DNA from: Neoceratodus forsteri
Taxonomy: Eukaryota; Chordata; Ceratodontiformes; Ceratodontidae
Assembly (NCBI GenBank): GCA_016271365.2
Contig: CM028129.1
Location: forward strand, 430,980,501-431,044,500
Length of the DNA: 64,000 nt
Direction: 5' to 3'
In this document: piece after piece, positions 12,073 through 23,831 of the stretch
Layout: the number at the start of each line of letters is the position of its first letter
How positions within the stretch are numbered: the stretch's first letter is position 1
The notes under the pieces: model-generated
The model's database searches: none
What the model saw: the letters and a program-made list of their open reading frames with translations, nothing else
Told to the model about the DNA's origin: nothing
Program-made: the position numbers and the translations under genes

Positions 12073-12900
12073 ACAATACAATACAAACAGTGGCAACATG
12101 ATAAAACGAAGCAATGGCGATATATACGACAATACAAGCCCGAGTAACATGATCACAGCTGATAACAGTGACAATTACAACATAAGGCAGAACACAATAA
12201 GCATAGCAACCAACTGTGGTATAACAAAGGCCACCCTAGATCCACTAGATAGCAACTGTGGTGGCAACCTCAGTCACAAGAGTTAGAAGACAGTAGCAGT
12301 ACATAAAGTGCACAGTGCAATACAATATAACTCCACAAGTCATCACAGAAGTGGCAATACTGCACATATCTCCTCCGCTGGACTCTTGTGATTAAAGCCT
12401 GTATGCTAACATATCACAATCAGAAAAGAAAAGCTGGTATTTTCCCTCAGCCCTTCATTATACTGCATTGGCCAACTTTCTAAGTACAAAAGTGTTCCTC
12501 CATCAGCTCCTTAACCCATTATGTAGGTACTTATTTAAAATTCATATTACAGCACATAGATGGCAGGATTGTCCAGCGTACAAAGTATCTCGTTTTCACT
12601 GTGGTTCCATGGCGCAATAAGGATACAAAGTGCAATAAAGTGAGGTACATGGTCATGGGTCAGGCTAGTGAACATTTCCGAATACAGAGGTTACAGAAAA
12701 GATCCAGGGTATCCAGTGAGGATAGCGACTGAATATGAGTGACCCTCAAAACAGCAACTCACAGCAGTGCTATCCTCATGAGCTACCCTGCAAGTGTAGC
12801 AACCCTATATGAAAACAACCATAGGGGAGGGTGACAGGAAGGAGAGAATAGTGTGGGGAAGGGGAGGGATAAGGAAGAGGATTTCTCAGAGGGTAGTGTG
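12073..12900. other. No gene seen
   Basis: A/C-rich sequence with dispersed AATACAATAC and GTGGCAA blocks, resembling the poorly conserved 3' UTR of an inverted LINE. It has no domain and no clear boundary. Confidence 0.4.
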
Positions 12901-12902
12901 TC

Positions 12903-13130
12903 TGCTGCACCTGAGCTAGCTATGTGGTGTGGTGGTGAGGGTAGCTAGCTCAGGTACTGGGTTCAGGGCTGAGGACCAGGGGAAAAATTTTGCTGTTGGC
13001 TGCCGCTGCCATTTTTGTTTTGTGCAATTTGTAGTGTCACCCCTCCCGACTACACCCCAGTTAGTAATCCTTAGCGGGGGGATGGGGGCAAAGCCCCTGT
13101 GAGGGGGTGCAGGGCACAGCCCCACATAAA
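12903..13130 (+). mobile_element. tRNA-derived SINE, family B
   Basis: The head has an inverted-repeat pair CTGAGCTAGCTA (12911-12922) and TAGCTAGCTCAG (12942-12953), followed by a B-box-like GGGTTCAGGGC. The 3' part (about 13030-13125) has ACCCCAGTTAGTAATCC and the GC-rich hairpin GGGGCAAAGCCCC. The same 3' part occurs inverted near 44931-45000, marking a family. Confidence 0.55.
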
Positions 13131-13260
13131 TACTAAGTCCAGTTGCTCAATGTTTGTTCAGCAGCAAGAGTATATCGCCAGTTTGCTTTCTGGTGATACA
13201 CATTCACCGTAACGGTGATTGTGTTTCCGCGATCGCCGTTATCATATAGGATCGAGATCC
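13131..13260. other. Run of short hairpins
   Basis: Two adjacent inverted repeats are visible: TATCGCCAG pairing with CTGGTGATA (about 13173-13198), then ATTCACCGTAACGGTGAT as a near-perfect palindrome (about 13200-13219). CpG-containing GCGATCGCC follows. It may be the 3' extension of the SINE before it. Function unknown. Confidence 0.5.
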
Positions 13261-13952
13261 AGGACTAGCTAGATAGTTAGCAGCTATGGGCAATCCCTTG
13301 GTGAAAGGAATGTTGGGGAGGATGAGGAATCATCTTGTGTGACAGACCTCAGGCTTAGTGGATCTGGGTTGTGAGAGATGTAAATGTGGTAAACTTCCTG
13401 GTAAGAGAGTGGGTGGAAGTGAAATACATTAGATCACATAGCGCAGTGTGAATGCTTTGATATACGTTTTAATAAATGCTAATATATATTCACTACTCCT
13501 GAGTGGTAGCTCACATGAACCCCTGATCTTCCCCCACCCAGCTGAAGACATGAGTAGATGCAGGACCCCACTGAAAATGAGACATAACATCTCTGCTGGG
13601 CTATCCTGTGCAAATAAATTGCATCTCAGCTGGGCCATCCTGTGCAAGTAAACTGAAAAATAAAAGCCCGGTCTGTAGAGTCTCTGGTTCTGTTTCACAT
13701 ACCCTCATGTCCATCCATAAGTCTGTCTGTCCAACCTTCCATCCAAGACTTAGGGGATCTTTCCTTGCTTCTTCTTAGTTGTCATTAGGACATCTGTGGT
13801 TGATGTCACTTACAATACAAGTAGCCAGAGTAATTCAGCAAAGTATATGCAGCATCTTAATGTCAGCAGGGTCCTGCTTTTATTAATTTACGATAGTTTT
13901 ACAGTCTTCACTGACTTTATTGTACCCTCTGTAGCACCCTAGCATGCTTGGG

Positions 13953-14045
13953 AATTGATTGATCAACAGATTCATTGACTGACTGATTGGCTAACTGATT
14001 CGATTGATAGGCTGATTGATCAATAGGTTTATTTATTTATTTATT
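13953..14045. repeat. Degenerate GATT tetranucleotide repeat and ATTT run
   Basis: GATTGATT and related four-base steps, mirrored as TTGATCAA-type palindromes, followed by (TTTA)n. It directly precedes the 3' end of an inverted SINE. Confidence 0.7.
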
Positions 14046-14047
14046 TT

Positions 14048-14225
14048 TTGCCTGGAGAGACACACTAAGCTGAAAGCTTGTTTACAGGTATGACCTGGGT
14101 GCACAAGGAATTTAAGTGACTTGCTCAGGGTCACACATTATGCAAGTGGGGGCTGTGGGATTCAAATCCAGGTCTCCAGGTTTACAACTCAGAGTTTTAA
14201 ACCACTGCGTTATACGCTGACTGTG
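14048..14225 (-). mobile_element. MIR/CORE-type SINE
   Basis: Reads inverted as tail (CTAAGCTGAAAGCTTGTTTA then CAGGTATGACCTGGG), core (AGTGACTTGCTCAGGGTCAC) and B box (GATTCAAATCCAGGTCTCC). It ends at the inverted A-box region AAACCACTGCGTTATACGCT. The plus-strand copy at 34858 has the same order. Confidence 0.8.
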
Positions 14226-14679
14226 GACACAATTATTTTGAAGTTCATGCCTCTCCACAAAAAACAACTTTTCCCACGGGCACCACATTTTTCTGATTCT
14301 GCCCCATGGCATCAGCAGAGCTCTATCTTTACACTCCTTTGTTGTTCTAAGCACACACGAAAAATGAATAAAAAAAGTTCTGGATGCTGCTGTTTCATTT
14401 TGAGTACCAGGTTTCAAATTTTGCAACATGAAAAGCACAGTCCAGTGTACAATGCATTCCATCTGGATTTCCAGTTCTGATCGAGATTATGCCACCAGCC
14501 CCATCTAAATTAGAACTATAGCTTGGAAGGCACCCTTCCCAGGCCATTTAAAAAAAATCCATTACTCATGGCAAAACTAATTTTTCACGGCTGCTTGCAG
14601 GAAAAGTATCTCCCGTGTAGCAATTATTATTAATCATGGCTTATTCATGTCTTCTGGTAGCAAAGTGCCACAACTGTGG

Positions 14680-15498
14680 CAAAAATGTGGCCAAAAGTCA
14701 CACCTCCAAGACTGAGGCAGAATATACAGCCCAGGGTCACCAAAATGATCAGGGGTTTGGGAGACAGGAGCTATGAGGAGAGGTTGGTGGCCCCTAATAT
14801 GGTCTCCTTGTAGAAAAGATGCTGAGGGACATGATCCCAGTCTTCCACATACTCAAGGATATCAGTAAGTTTGAACAGATATGTTTTCCAGTCTATATTT
14901 TCTCCCTTGCCCTTCTGTCTGACAATGGATATGTCCTGATTGGGCTCTATGAGCTGTCACTGAGGTGGCAGGAAGTTTCTCACCTGTTTTTCCCCCTAGG
15001 TCTCTCTCTTCACTCCTGTAGCTTGACTGGTACCTCAATTGGCCTCAACATCAGAGTGTCACTATAGCAAGAGGCAAACTCCTGGCCCAGTCATAGGGTT
15101 GCTGTGGTGCCAGAATTTGCCACTGTCCCCCCAGCTGAGGCACAGTGCCAAGTGACAGTGACCTCAGCCAGGCCCAACACCTGAAACAGTGACCCAACTC
15201 CACTCCTGAATCCAGGTCACCTGTACAGCAGCATGACATGCTTTCACTGTGCCACTTGGGCAGCCTCAGACAGAGATGTTTGACCTTGTTTCCTTCAGCA
15301 GGACATGGGCACATGCCATGAAATGCAGCAACATTAAATTCAGGGGTAGTATTAGGAGACATTGCTTCTCCCAGAGGGTGGTGAATACACGGACCATCCT
15401 ACTAGCAGAGACAGTGGACACAAAGACAGTAAAAGTCTTTAAGGTAAGCCTGAAAAAAAATTCCATTTACCAAGGAAATCGTAGAGTACTCACAGGAA
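14680..15498 (+). mobile_element. CR1 LINE fragment, interrupted by a SINE
   Basis: Two CR1 pieces in the same orientation. The first (to about 14886) resembles the CR1 segment with GGAGAGGTTGGTGG. The second (about 15270-15460) encodes the HCFSQRVVNTRTILLAETVDTKTVKVFK tail of ORF2. They are separated by an insert bounded by ACAGATATGTTT and ACAGAGATGTTT. The copy ends where an opposite-strand CR1 3' end begins. Confidence 0.75.
14887..15269 (-). mobile_element. tRNA-derived SINE nested in CR1
   Basis: Insert of about 383 bp bounded by near-identical 12-bp duplications (14875-14886 and 15270-15281, one mismatch). On the minus strand it starts with a tRNA-like head: an A-box-like AAGTGGCACAGTGAAA, then a B-box-like GGTGACCTGGATTC. 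The rest is a G/C-rich body without a MIR core, so this is a separate SINE family. Confidence 0.7.
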
Positions 15499-18062
15499 AC
15501 ATAGAAACATAGTGATGGCAGAAAGAGACCCACGGTCCATCCAATCTGCCCTAATTCCCTATTAAGCACTGGGGCCTACTGTCTTTCCAGGGTCCTAGCC
15601 CTCCCCAACTTCCGCCCTTTCTCCTCCCAGTTTCTGTTGCCCCAAGCTACCACTATACCATTCACTCTGTACCAACCACGCTTGAAACCAACAACAGTTT
15701 TTGCACCTACCACTTTGGCTGGTAGACTGTTCCATGGCTCTACCACCCTTTGTGTAAAATAATATTTCCTCATGTCCCTCCTGAATCTCCCTCCTGTTAG
15801 AGTATCCACTCATGTCCACATGACCACAAGCTAGTATTCAAGCTAAATTGTTCTCTGCAGTTCACTTTGTATTTACATTTAGGAACTTGAAAGTCTCTAT
15901 CATATCTTCTTCTCCCTTCTGGTCTCCAGTGAGTGCATGTTCAGTGCCTAGAGGTGCTCCTCAAAGGATCTGCCCTGTTGGCACTGAATCATTTTTGTCA
16001 CCCTGCACTGCACCATCTCCAGCCTACCCCTATCTTTCCTGGAAGTGAGGACTCCAGAGCTGGGCGCAGCACTCCAGGTATGACCTCACTAAGGATCTAT
16101 ATGGGGAAGTATAACTTTTTCCCTTCTGCTAGCAATACCCCTGCCAATACAACCCAGCATCCTACTCGCTTTGCTATATGCCTTGCTGCACTGACTCAAT
16201 TGTTTGAGGGAATCACTCATGATAACCTCAAGGTCCCGTTCCTCAGCCATAGTGCTAAGTCTCACCCCACCCATCCAGCACTCTGTCCTGGGATTCTTGT
16301 TCTGTAAGTGCATTACCTTGCACTTCATGGCACTGAATTTCAGCTGCCAAACCTTAGACCACCCTCTAGCTTTTGTAAGTCCCCGTGCATTTCCCTGATT
16401 CCCTCATCACTATTCACCTTCCCGCTAAGCTTAGTGTCATCCATAAAGAGATGCAACCTGCCCCATATTCCCTGCCAATGTCACTGATGAACATATAGAA
16501 GATGACCGGACCCCAGACAGATCCCTGTGGTACCCTACTCGTGACCTCACTCTTCTGATTTGACCCTATTGATCACAGCCCTCTGCTGCCTCCTCTTTAG
16601 CCAGTTACCTACCCAATTTACTATGACCATTAGCTATGGCCGGCCCACTGGCACAGTGGTAGTGCTAATGCATGCAGTGCCAACTGTGATCTGGAGCGGA
16701 TCTTGAATGTCAGAGGGATGGCCTGGGAGGAGGAGGCTAAGCATCCAGGGACTGCTCACCTCCTCCTTGGAGGGAGGGATCTGGTACCCAGCAATTACCG
16801 ACCTCTAGCATTGTCTGAGCAGCGGCAGCTCAGGATAATGCTGGGTGCTCATCGGAGTGGGGCGGCAGACCTCTGCACATTGGGTACAGAAGCCTGTCTG
16901 ACTGTGTGCCAAGATCATTGCACATCTGGTCTTGCCCAGCGAGGGGAGGCGAGACAAAAAATACCTTGGAATGAGCCCCATGATGCCTGGGATCCTGCAA
17001 GTGATGGGACCCAGATGATACAGGCCCCCAGTGGCAACCGAGGTCAAAAATATGCATATTAAAAAACTATGACCTTAGTCATACCCAGATCCTCCATCTT
17101 CTTCAGCAAGCATCATTAGGGCACCAAATTGAAAGCCTTGCTGAAGCAGAACAAATCCATAGCATGGCTCCTATCCAATTTTCTCTCTTCACCCAGTCAA
17201 AGAAACTATCAGGTTAGTCTGACAAGACCTCCCTGTCATGAATCAATGCGGTTTACTATCCTGAAGCCTGTTGCTCTCCAAGTAGTCCACGAGGTCCTCT
17301 CTGATCAGTGACTCCATCAGCTTCAATGGAATAGAGGTAAGACTTGATAGGTCTGTAGTTCCCTGCTTGTTCTCTGTCCCCCCATAGTGTAGAACTACAT
17401 CCACCACCTTCTAGTCCTCTGAAACTATCCCTGTCCCCAGTGAGCTGTTGAATAGACCTAGTAGGGGGTTGGCCAGTTCTGTTGCCAGTTCCCTCAGTAA
17501 CCTCGGATGCAACCCATCTGGTTCTGGGGCCTTATCTATTTTTAGGGCTGTCAGCCCTTTCTGGACCCTTTCACTTGTAAATGTTGGCTGCCTCATCTCC
17601 TGGATCCCCTTAGTGGCCACCTTGATGCCACTCTCTGGCAAAGGCCCACGATCCTCCCTAGTGAAAACTGAGCAAAAGTAATCATTGAGGACAGTGGCCT
17701 TTTGCCCATCCTCCTCTATCACCCTACACCCCGTAGCTACCCTTATATTTCCCCTTCTTTCTTCCTTTTCTATGTAATATATATCAGAAGAACTGTTTTT
17801 CTCTGCTCTTGACCCCCCCGCAATACGCAGCTCTGTGCTTTTTTGCTTCCCCAACTGCCTTCTTTGCGTAGCTATCTTCCAGTAAATATTCTCCCATTCT
17901 TCCCCCTGCTTTCTTTATGCTTGCAGAAGGCCTTTTCTTGACCCTTACCACTTCTCTGACCATTTCTGAGAACCATGACGGTCTCCTGAACTTGTGGGAA
18001 GTAGGTAGGAAATCCCTAAAGCTGTACATGTTTGGCAAGCATAGTTATTCATCCCTGCTTAT
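15499..18062 (-). mobile_element. CR1 LINE, 5'-truncated, with nested SINE
   Basis: Minus-strand CR1 ORF2 in pieces. 17784-18038 resembles the endonuclease-RT linker. 17411-17854 encodes the N-terminal RT region, with LNDYFCSVFTRED and DGLHPRLLRELATEL. 16089-16328 carries KVMHLQNKNPRTE and CSKASRMLGCIGRGI, typical of the post-RT region, and 15576-15809 carries KYYFTQRVVEPWNSLP. The 3' end at 15499 has ACATAGAAACATAG. Several frameshifts break the ORF, and the YADD part of the RT is too degraded to read. Confidence 0.88.
16636..17065 (+). mobile_element. tRNA-derived SINE, family A, nested in CR1
   Basis: Starts GGCCGGCCCACTGGCACAGTGG (a tRNA-like A-box region) and has a GC-rich body and an A-rich end (AAAATATGCATATTAAAAAA). 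The CR1 sequence is duplicated on both sides: ACTATGACCATTAG at 16619-16633 and ACTATGACCTTAG at 17066-17078. Relatives in this window lie at 32040, 50553, 51085, 63027 and probably 19178. Confidence 0.75.
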
Positions 18063-18515
18063 AAAGTGGAGGAGGGGAAACATGATGGACATAGAGTCCT
18101 TCTTCCAACCAAAATTACTATGTTCCTTTGCAACACTTTTGCAAACCTGTTAGCAAATCCAGCTTCTAGTCCACACGTGGTCTTCATCCAAGTATCTGCA
18201 TGATGAAATAACCAATAGCAGATATTGTTCAATTGGTATGTGGGTCTTCAGAGCCACAAGCTTCATGCTTACCTGGAGCCCCATGCCATGTGATTTGGAC
18301 AGTTAAAGCACAACTTTGGTTGTGTCATTGTGTAGAAACAAACAAAAGTAAAAAAAAGAAACAGGAGTGAATTACGATACCAGAAATAGTACAAAACATT
18401 AAACTAGTAGTGGGGATGCTAACCATTTGTTTACATGTTTGAAAAAGGTAAGGTGGTAGACTAGTGGAAAATGCATAAAAAAACTAGCAAGAAAGCTGTT
18501 GGTAAAACCTTCTAA
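18063..18515. other. No gene or repeat seen
   Basis: Unique AT-rich sequence. It contains no open frame of note and no recognisable element. Confidence 0.5.
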
Positions 18516-18519
18516 TATA

Positions 18520-18905
18520 CTGTAAGTATAATTAATTATTTATGAGACCGACATGCACTCTGATTGGCTGCTGTACCAGGTGTTGCTCCATTAGAACTGC
18601 CCGATACAGCTCAGAGCAACGTGCACGTTTGTAAATTTTGTTTTAAATGCCTGTTTTTACTTACTAGCGAATAAGACATCATTACAATAAAGCCCTTATA
18701 GCTGGCATCTCCATGGGCTTAATGCTCTTTGTTAGTTAATGACCTCGGCTGTGCTCTTGAGTCATCAACACTCCGCAGTCAGGAGTTAATCACTAGGAAT
18801 TATTGGTTGTTTGGGCATTATTGCTTAATTAGAGCAACATAACAAAATCTTTAAACAAAAAGACTAGCACTCAGTACATCACTATGTCCTTCAACCTGAT
18901 CGGAG
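18520..18905. promoter_or_regulatory. Candidate conserved non-coding element
   Basis: A unique stretch free of repeat hallmarks and dense in homeodomain-like cores (TTAATTATTT, GTTAGTTAATGACC, AGTTAATCACTAGG, TTGCTTAATTAGAGC), with a CCAAT-type GATTGGCTG. This texture resembles vertebrate developmental enhancers. The call rests on composition alone, because no alignment could be made. Confidence 0.3.
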
Positions 18906-19177
18906 AGAAAGAGAGAAACCAATGACAGCTCATCTTTCTCTTTAAAAAATGTGTTGTTATTCCAATTCAGAAATTATAGGATTGCGAGTACAGTGTTTAT
19001 TAACCACTGCTAAGCATCTGAATCATAAACTGTAATAGTCCAATAAAAGTATTACATGCATTTTTTTGTAGATTTTTTTCCCTACAAGTTTATGCGATGG
19101 TTTCTAGACTCATGGGTGTAGGAACACATGCCATTCATGCTATGGTGGTTTACAGTTGATTCTTTTGGAAAGCAGCT

Positions 19178-19605
19178 CATTGGCCCACTGGGAGGTAACA
19201 CATCATGCCCTCAGTTGGCAAACCACGATCAATGAGAGACTCGAGTAGCTGACACAGGCAGCTGAGGGGCTGTGCTGTGCAGTAGTGCTCCCAGCTCAGG
19301 AATGGACGGCACAGGTTTCACAGTTAACTGCTGCAGAGGGCTGGGGAGCTAGCTCCCTCACAGATGAACACTGTTTGAGTGCATGCCCACCAAAAGGCAT
19401 CTGCCTGCGCTAGACAGGCGGTGGGTACAGGGACAAAGAAACAGAAAAGTATACCAAGCTACCTAAATAGTAGCAGCTGGCACTCCGGCCTTGCCCATGT
19501 AGATCCCCAGTGATTCAGACAATGGTGGAAGCAGTATAGAGGCTGGGAGGTTGCCGGCAAGGGCTCGACTGAGGAGCAGGCAGCAGCTTGGAAGACAAAC
19601 TGCTA
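19178..19605 (+). mobile_element. Probable family A SINE, diverged
   Basis: GGCCCACTGGGAGGTAACAC followed by TCAGTTGGCAAACCACGATC parallels the head of the SINE at 16636 (GGCCCACTGGCACAGTGG, then GTGCCAACTGTGATC). The body is GC-rich like the other copies. No target duplication was found. Confidence 0.4.
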
Positions 19606-20202
19606 GATGACAAAAAGGTTAATTTATTTAAAGAGTGCCATTCTGGGCCCTGGTTAGCAATTTGGTCACTCCTCCCAGCTCCCACTGTCTGACCTCACCC
19701 TTACTAATGTTTTAACAAGATTGTTGCACAATCCTACGAATTACACACAATGCTCATTTGTGATATAAACAAAGTTTTGCTGTCACTCCTTGCTCTCACT
19801 TTGTACTTTCTGAAGTGCAATGTGGGATACACAAGGAGACAGGGCAACAAACATTGCTATATGCATACAACTGTGGGGGAGGGATACCAAATAGGATGCT
19901 GTGTGCACATTTTGCACTACACCACTATGCTGGCTGTATCGCTTGCTACTGCACTGCACTGCTGATGCACCCTTAGGGCACTCTTACAGAAGAGACTTTT
20001 GTCTAGACATGTTTTATCTCTGGTAAAATTGGTTAAGTATCAGTACTTTCAAAAGTCTCAGTACCTTCAAAGCCCTCCTTGGAAAAATATGCACTGGGAC
20101 CTGCTCTTGTGGATGAACCTCTTGTTGTCTTCATCTGTTCATATGACGTTGCCCACACTCAGAGTACCTGCCAGCTGTTTGAATGTTTTTATATTACATA
20201 CT

Positions 20203-21813
20203 TGTAACCCCTAGATGGCGCTATCCCAGGGGCTACTATCCCTGCCTGATTTGCCACTAACAGGTTGAGGGGCCTGGATCCAATGGCGGGTGCCTCCACC
20301 CAGAGGTCAGGGTTTGCAATAGTTAAACTAACTTGGTCACAGCCCTCTGGGACACTGCAACCCCCTTTCTTCCCACTAGTGGCCCACACAATATATCAGA
20401 ATTACCTTCACAGTATACACTTACCCCCAGGTCTGGTTCGGCACTGGGACCTCCTGTGAAATGAGATACAGTGCAACAATCACAGTACAGTACTTTAACA
20501 TAGACAAATACCTCAGGCAGTATAACTTTGTAGAAACAAGCAGCTCTGATTTATTTAGGGGATATAACAAGGACAGGGGAAATCAGGTTAATTAGCTTAT
20601 CACCTAATAATCTCACCTATGGCTCTGTGCACAGGCCTATCCCTATCAGTTACTGTCCCTGGGTACCCAAGCCCTAGTGGCTAGTCCAAACCGTAGGCAG
20701 CTGGTAGGGGCCCTTTCACACAGAGAAAAGGAGAATTAAACAGTCAGCAGTACAGTAATTCCATTTTGGATTTAATGTGGCAATTCAACAGGGCGACCCT
20801 GAATTAGTACTCACGACCTCCAAATAAGATAGGGTCCTTCAATGTCAGCAGGGCTCACTTGAGGTACACAAGCCTCTTCACACATCCATATAAGAAAGCA
20901 CTATAACAGGCAGGCTGCATCTGTATCCGATCCAATTACTGCACAATACCGGGAGAACACACAGCAGATTCAGTTCCTGACAGACCGAATGCAATTTTCA
21001 GCAATTCCTCCAGTCTTCTACAGGGGTGAGCCTGGTTTCACTCTTCAGAGATCCTTTGATTCTTTTCACAGGACGGATCCAGTCCTAACAAGCTGTTACA
21101 CAAGCTGCAGACGGAACTCTGGGCCTTACACACACGTTTTTGACTAAAACTGCACACTGAAAAGCACAGGCTCCTTCCTTCTTCACTGCCAAAGCTCAAC
21201 TGAACTTTCAACCGACAAAACCGGGCACTTCCTTTGAGTTCCTCCCAGTTCTTGACTGGATTGGCTGTCACTCACAATAGACTGCTGCTGTTGGTCCAAA
21301 AAGGCACTGAAGTCTAAACTACATCTCCCAAGTCACTGCCCACTACAATCCTCTTGTGGTTGGCTCAGATTATGAGTCAAGTTCTGATTCGTCCAGGCAC
21401 CATTTTGGAGCTAGCTTACCCCACACTGATTGGTCCAGTTCAGCAGTTCCAAAACTAGAATGGGGAACTAGAGACACAGTTCTGACTGCAAAAGCAAGGT
21501 TAGACAAACTGTAATTTCATTATTACCTAAATAATTTCTGGCAAACAGTTACATCTTTCAGATGGGTTCCCTTTGCACTCCTAGTGACTGCAAAATGAAG
21601 TGAATTGGCAGCAGCTCGAGTGGTACTCAGAGAAGCACACAGTCCCCCATATAAAACTAATTATGTCTGCAAGCAGACAGCTCTTAAAGACAGTACCAGA
21701 GGCTCTAAAACACTCACTGATAAATGGCTTAAATAGCCAAACACCATTCAGGCTTGGAGCATTCAAAGCAAGCTCTCGAAGTCTTTGAGAACCCCCATTT
21801 GCAGGGGGTTACA
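20203..21813 (-). repeat. 3' LTR of the Ty3/gypsy element
   Basis: 1611 bp, bounded by TGTAACCCCTAGATGG on the low side and GGGGGTTACA on the high side, so the ends are inverted TGTAAC/GTTACA. It matches 27825-29441 along its full length. Differences are mostly one- or two-base length changes, such as CGGGTG versus CGGGGGTG, CTTTCTTCC versus CTTCTTCC and CAGAATTAC versus CAAATTAC, with few substitutions. The length is unusually long for Ty3 elements. Confidence 0.96.
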
Positions 21814-21826
21814 CCCTTCCTGGCCT
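21814..21826 (-). other. Polypurine tract
   Basis: On the minus strand GGCCAGGAAGGG directly precedes the 3' LTR start TGTAAC. Position and purine content fit the plus-strand priming site of an LTR retrotransposon. Confidence 0.65.
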
Positions 21827-21989
21827 GGGAAAGCTTGGCGTCCAGCGTCAAGCAAGTACCCCATAAGTTTCAACTGCAACCATATACATTTGCATTAGGC
21901 TGTATGGAGAGCTTTCTGGACACTGGCAGTGGACTGTCAGGGCACTCAAAATACTCTTCTTGTTGGTGTATCACCAGTCTGCCCCAATC

Positions 21990-22800
21990 TATCATTTTCT
22001 CCTGAAAGCTCAAACAGTTCAACCATGCACAATGATTCCATTTCATCTGATCTGATGCTTTGCACTTCACTTTCTGGGAGCATTGGCTCCAGGGGCAGAA
22101 GCACAGAGGCTTGGACAGTCAGAAGGCCCAGCTTCATCTCCAGTATTGACTGAGGGATTGCCCCGAAACAATTGACTCAGTTCGTAAGAAGGATAGTATT
22201 CAAAGTCACTCTCACTTTCTTCTGATATGGACTGACAGTCATGCTCAACTGGGACTTGTGCAGGGAACACTTTAACTCTGCTTCTGTAGGTGCAGACTTC
22301 TTGGTCTTTTCTTAGCAGCAGCTCTAGTCACTGGTCCAGAGGGGCATCTTCTGGGGCTCAGACTCATTAAGATTTGTCCAATGGGCAGTAAATGATTTCT
22401 ATGCATTGTTTTACATCTTTTGAATTATTCTCAGGCCTTACTTTGTACACTGTGAATCATCTAGTTTGCCCACTACAATGTGAGGGAGATGGTGCCATCT
22501 GTCAGCAATCTTGTGCTTGCCATGCAGTCCCAGATTTCTTAGCAATACCGATCTCCTCCTGGAGTTCCTGTGCTTTCACCTTTTATCATACCTTTCTTTG
22601 TTGGCCAGATTTCTTTTGGCAGCCATGGTTTGAGCCAGTTGGTGCGCATGGAGTTAGCTGGGCCTTTAACTTTTCACATACTGTAAATAGTTGTCAGCTT
22701 GAACCCATCAGGAGGGACCCAAACACACATCTACTGGTAGTCGAGCTTCTCTTCCAAACATCAGGCGGTAGGGGAGAATCCAGTGGCATCACTTTGGTGC
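21990..22800 (-). pseudogene. C-terminal end of pol (integrase tail), broken
   Basis: Near 22708-22770 the minus strand encodes the gypsy-integrase motif MFGREARLPVD followed by a conserved-looking VCLGPS. Downstream (22067-22270) is an acidic stretch with SISEESESDFEYY. Stops and frameshifts interrupt it. No envelope-like features (signal peptide, transmembrane segment, cleavage site) are visible before the 3' LTR. Confidence 0.7.
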
Positions 22801-23420
22801 AGTTATAAGCATGTACCAGGGTGCTAATTTGTTGGCTCCATCTAGGCTTGTCCTTTGGGTGCAGGGTGCCTCAGCATATCTAGCAAAGTGCGGTTGAAAC
22901 GTCTCAGGCTGGGTCCCCCCTGGGGTGGAGGAGTGGTTCTGGACTTCTGCCTACCCACAGAGAAAGCATCTCTTTGATAAGACGACTCTCAAAGTCTCTC
23001 CCTTGATCAGAATGGATTCTTTGTGGAGCCCCATAGTGAACAAAAAGTTTTCTACAAGTACTTTGGCTACAGTGGATGCTTTCTGGTCTTTGGTGGGGAA
23101 GCTTGGGCATATCTCGTGAAATGGTCAGTGACCACCAGCACATTACTGATATTTCTTTGATCTGACTCCAAACTTAGAAAATCAATACAGACCAGCTCCA
23201 TGGGTGCACTGGTGGTTATGTTAACAAGGGGGGCAGCCCTCTGGGGCAAAGCTTTCCTCTGTAAGCAGCTTACTCTACAAGTTGAATGTGTTGCTCCACA
23301 TCAGCCCCCATCTTAGGCCAATAGAATCTGGATCTCACCAAGTCAAGTGTTCTGTCTATGCCAAGGTGCCCCATGTGGTTGTGCAAGGACCTCAGTACTG
23401 AGTCTCGAAGGGCAGGCAGC
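22800..23420 (-). pseudogene. Integrase core, broken
   Basis: Reading down the minus strand: an H-x-H-type zinc motif (HNHMGHLGIDRT, about 23355-23390), then RSRFYWPKM, a CRVSC pair near 23265, the first catalytic Asp in LVCIDFLSLE (about 23185-23215), and the second in IHSDQGRDFES (about 23000-23035). This is the HHCC plus DDE layout of Ty3 integrases, which insert the cDNA into the genome. The frame changes near 23140, and the spacing to the final Glu is not clear. Confidence 0.85.
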
Positions 23421-23831
23421 ACTAGTTGTTGTTTGTCTACTTGTCCCCCTCTGTCTCTGTTTCTCTGTATAACAGTTTATTGATCAGTTTCAACTTAGGA
23501 CCTTCTTTGTATAACAGTGCAGTTCTCAAATCAGTGGAGGCATAATTTGGACACATCTTTTCCTGCATAGAGGGCTTTCAAAGCTGCTTTGATCATGGGA
23601 TCGCTGGATTGAGCTCAGCGAGATACTGTCATTGTCCAGCTGAGGCAGTGCACCAATGTCTATTGCAGAAAAGTGGCAATAAGCAGCAGGTATGCAATTC
23701 TCAGAGGCTCCCAAGCAATCCACCATGCAGTCCACTGCGTCCGTGGGACATTTGTTCCTCCCTGTCAAACTTCTGGCAGAGTGCCCGAATGTCAGGTTCT
23801 GCTAATCGGACCCAATCATTCTGGGAACAGG

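Noticed and set aside
22000..22270. env-like gene in the Ty3 element
   Set aside because: The space between integrase and the 3' LTR holds only the integrase tail and an acidic stretch, with no signal peptide or membrane segment.
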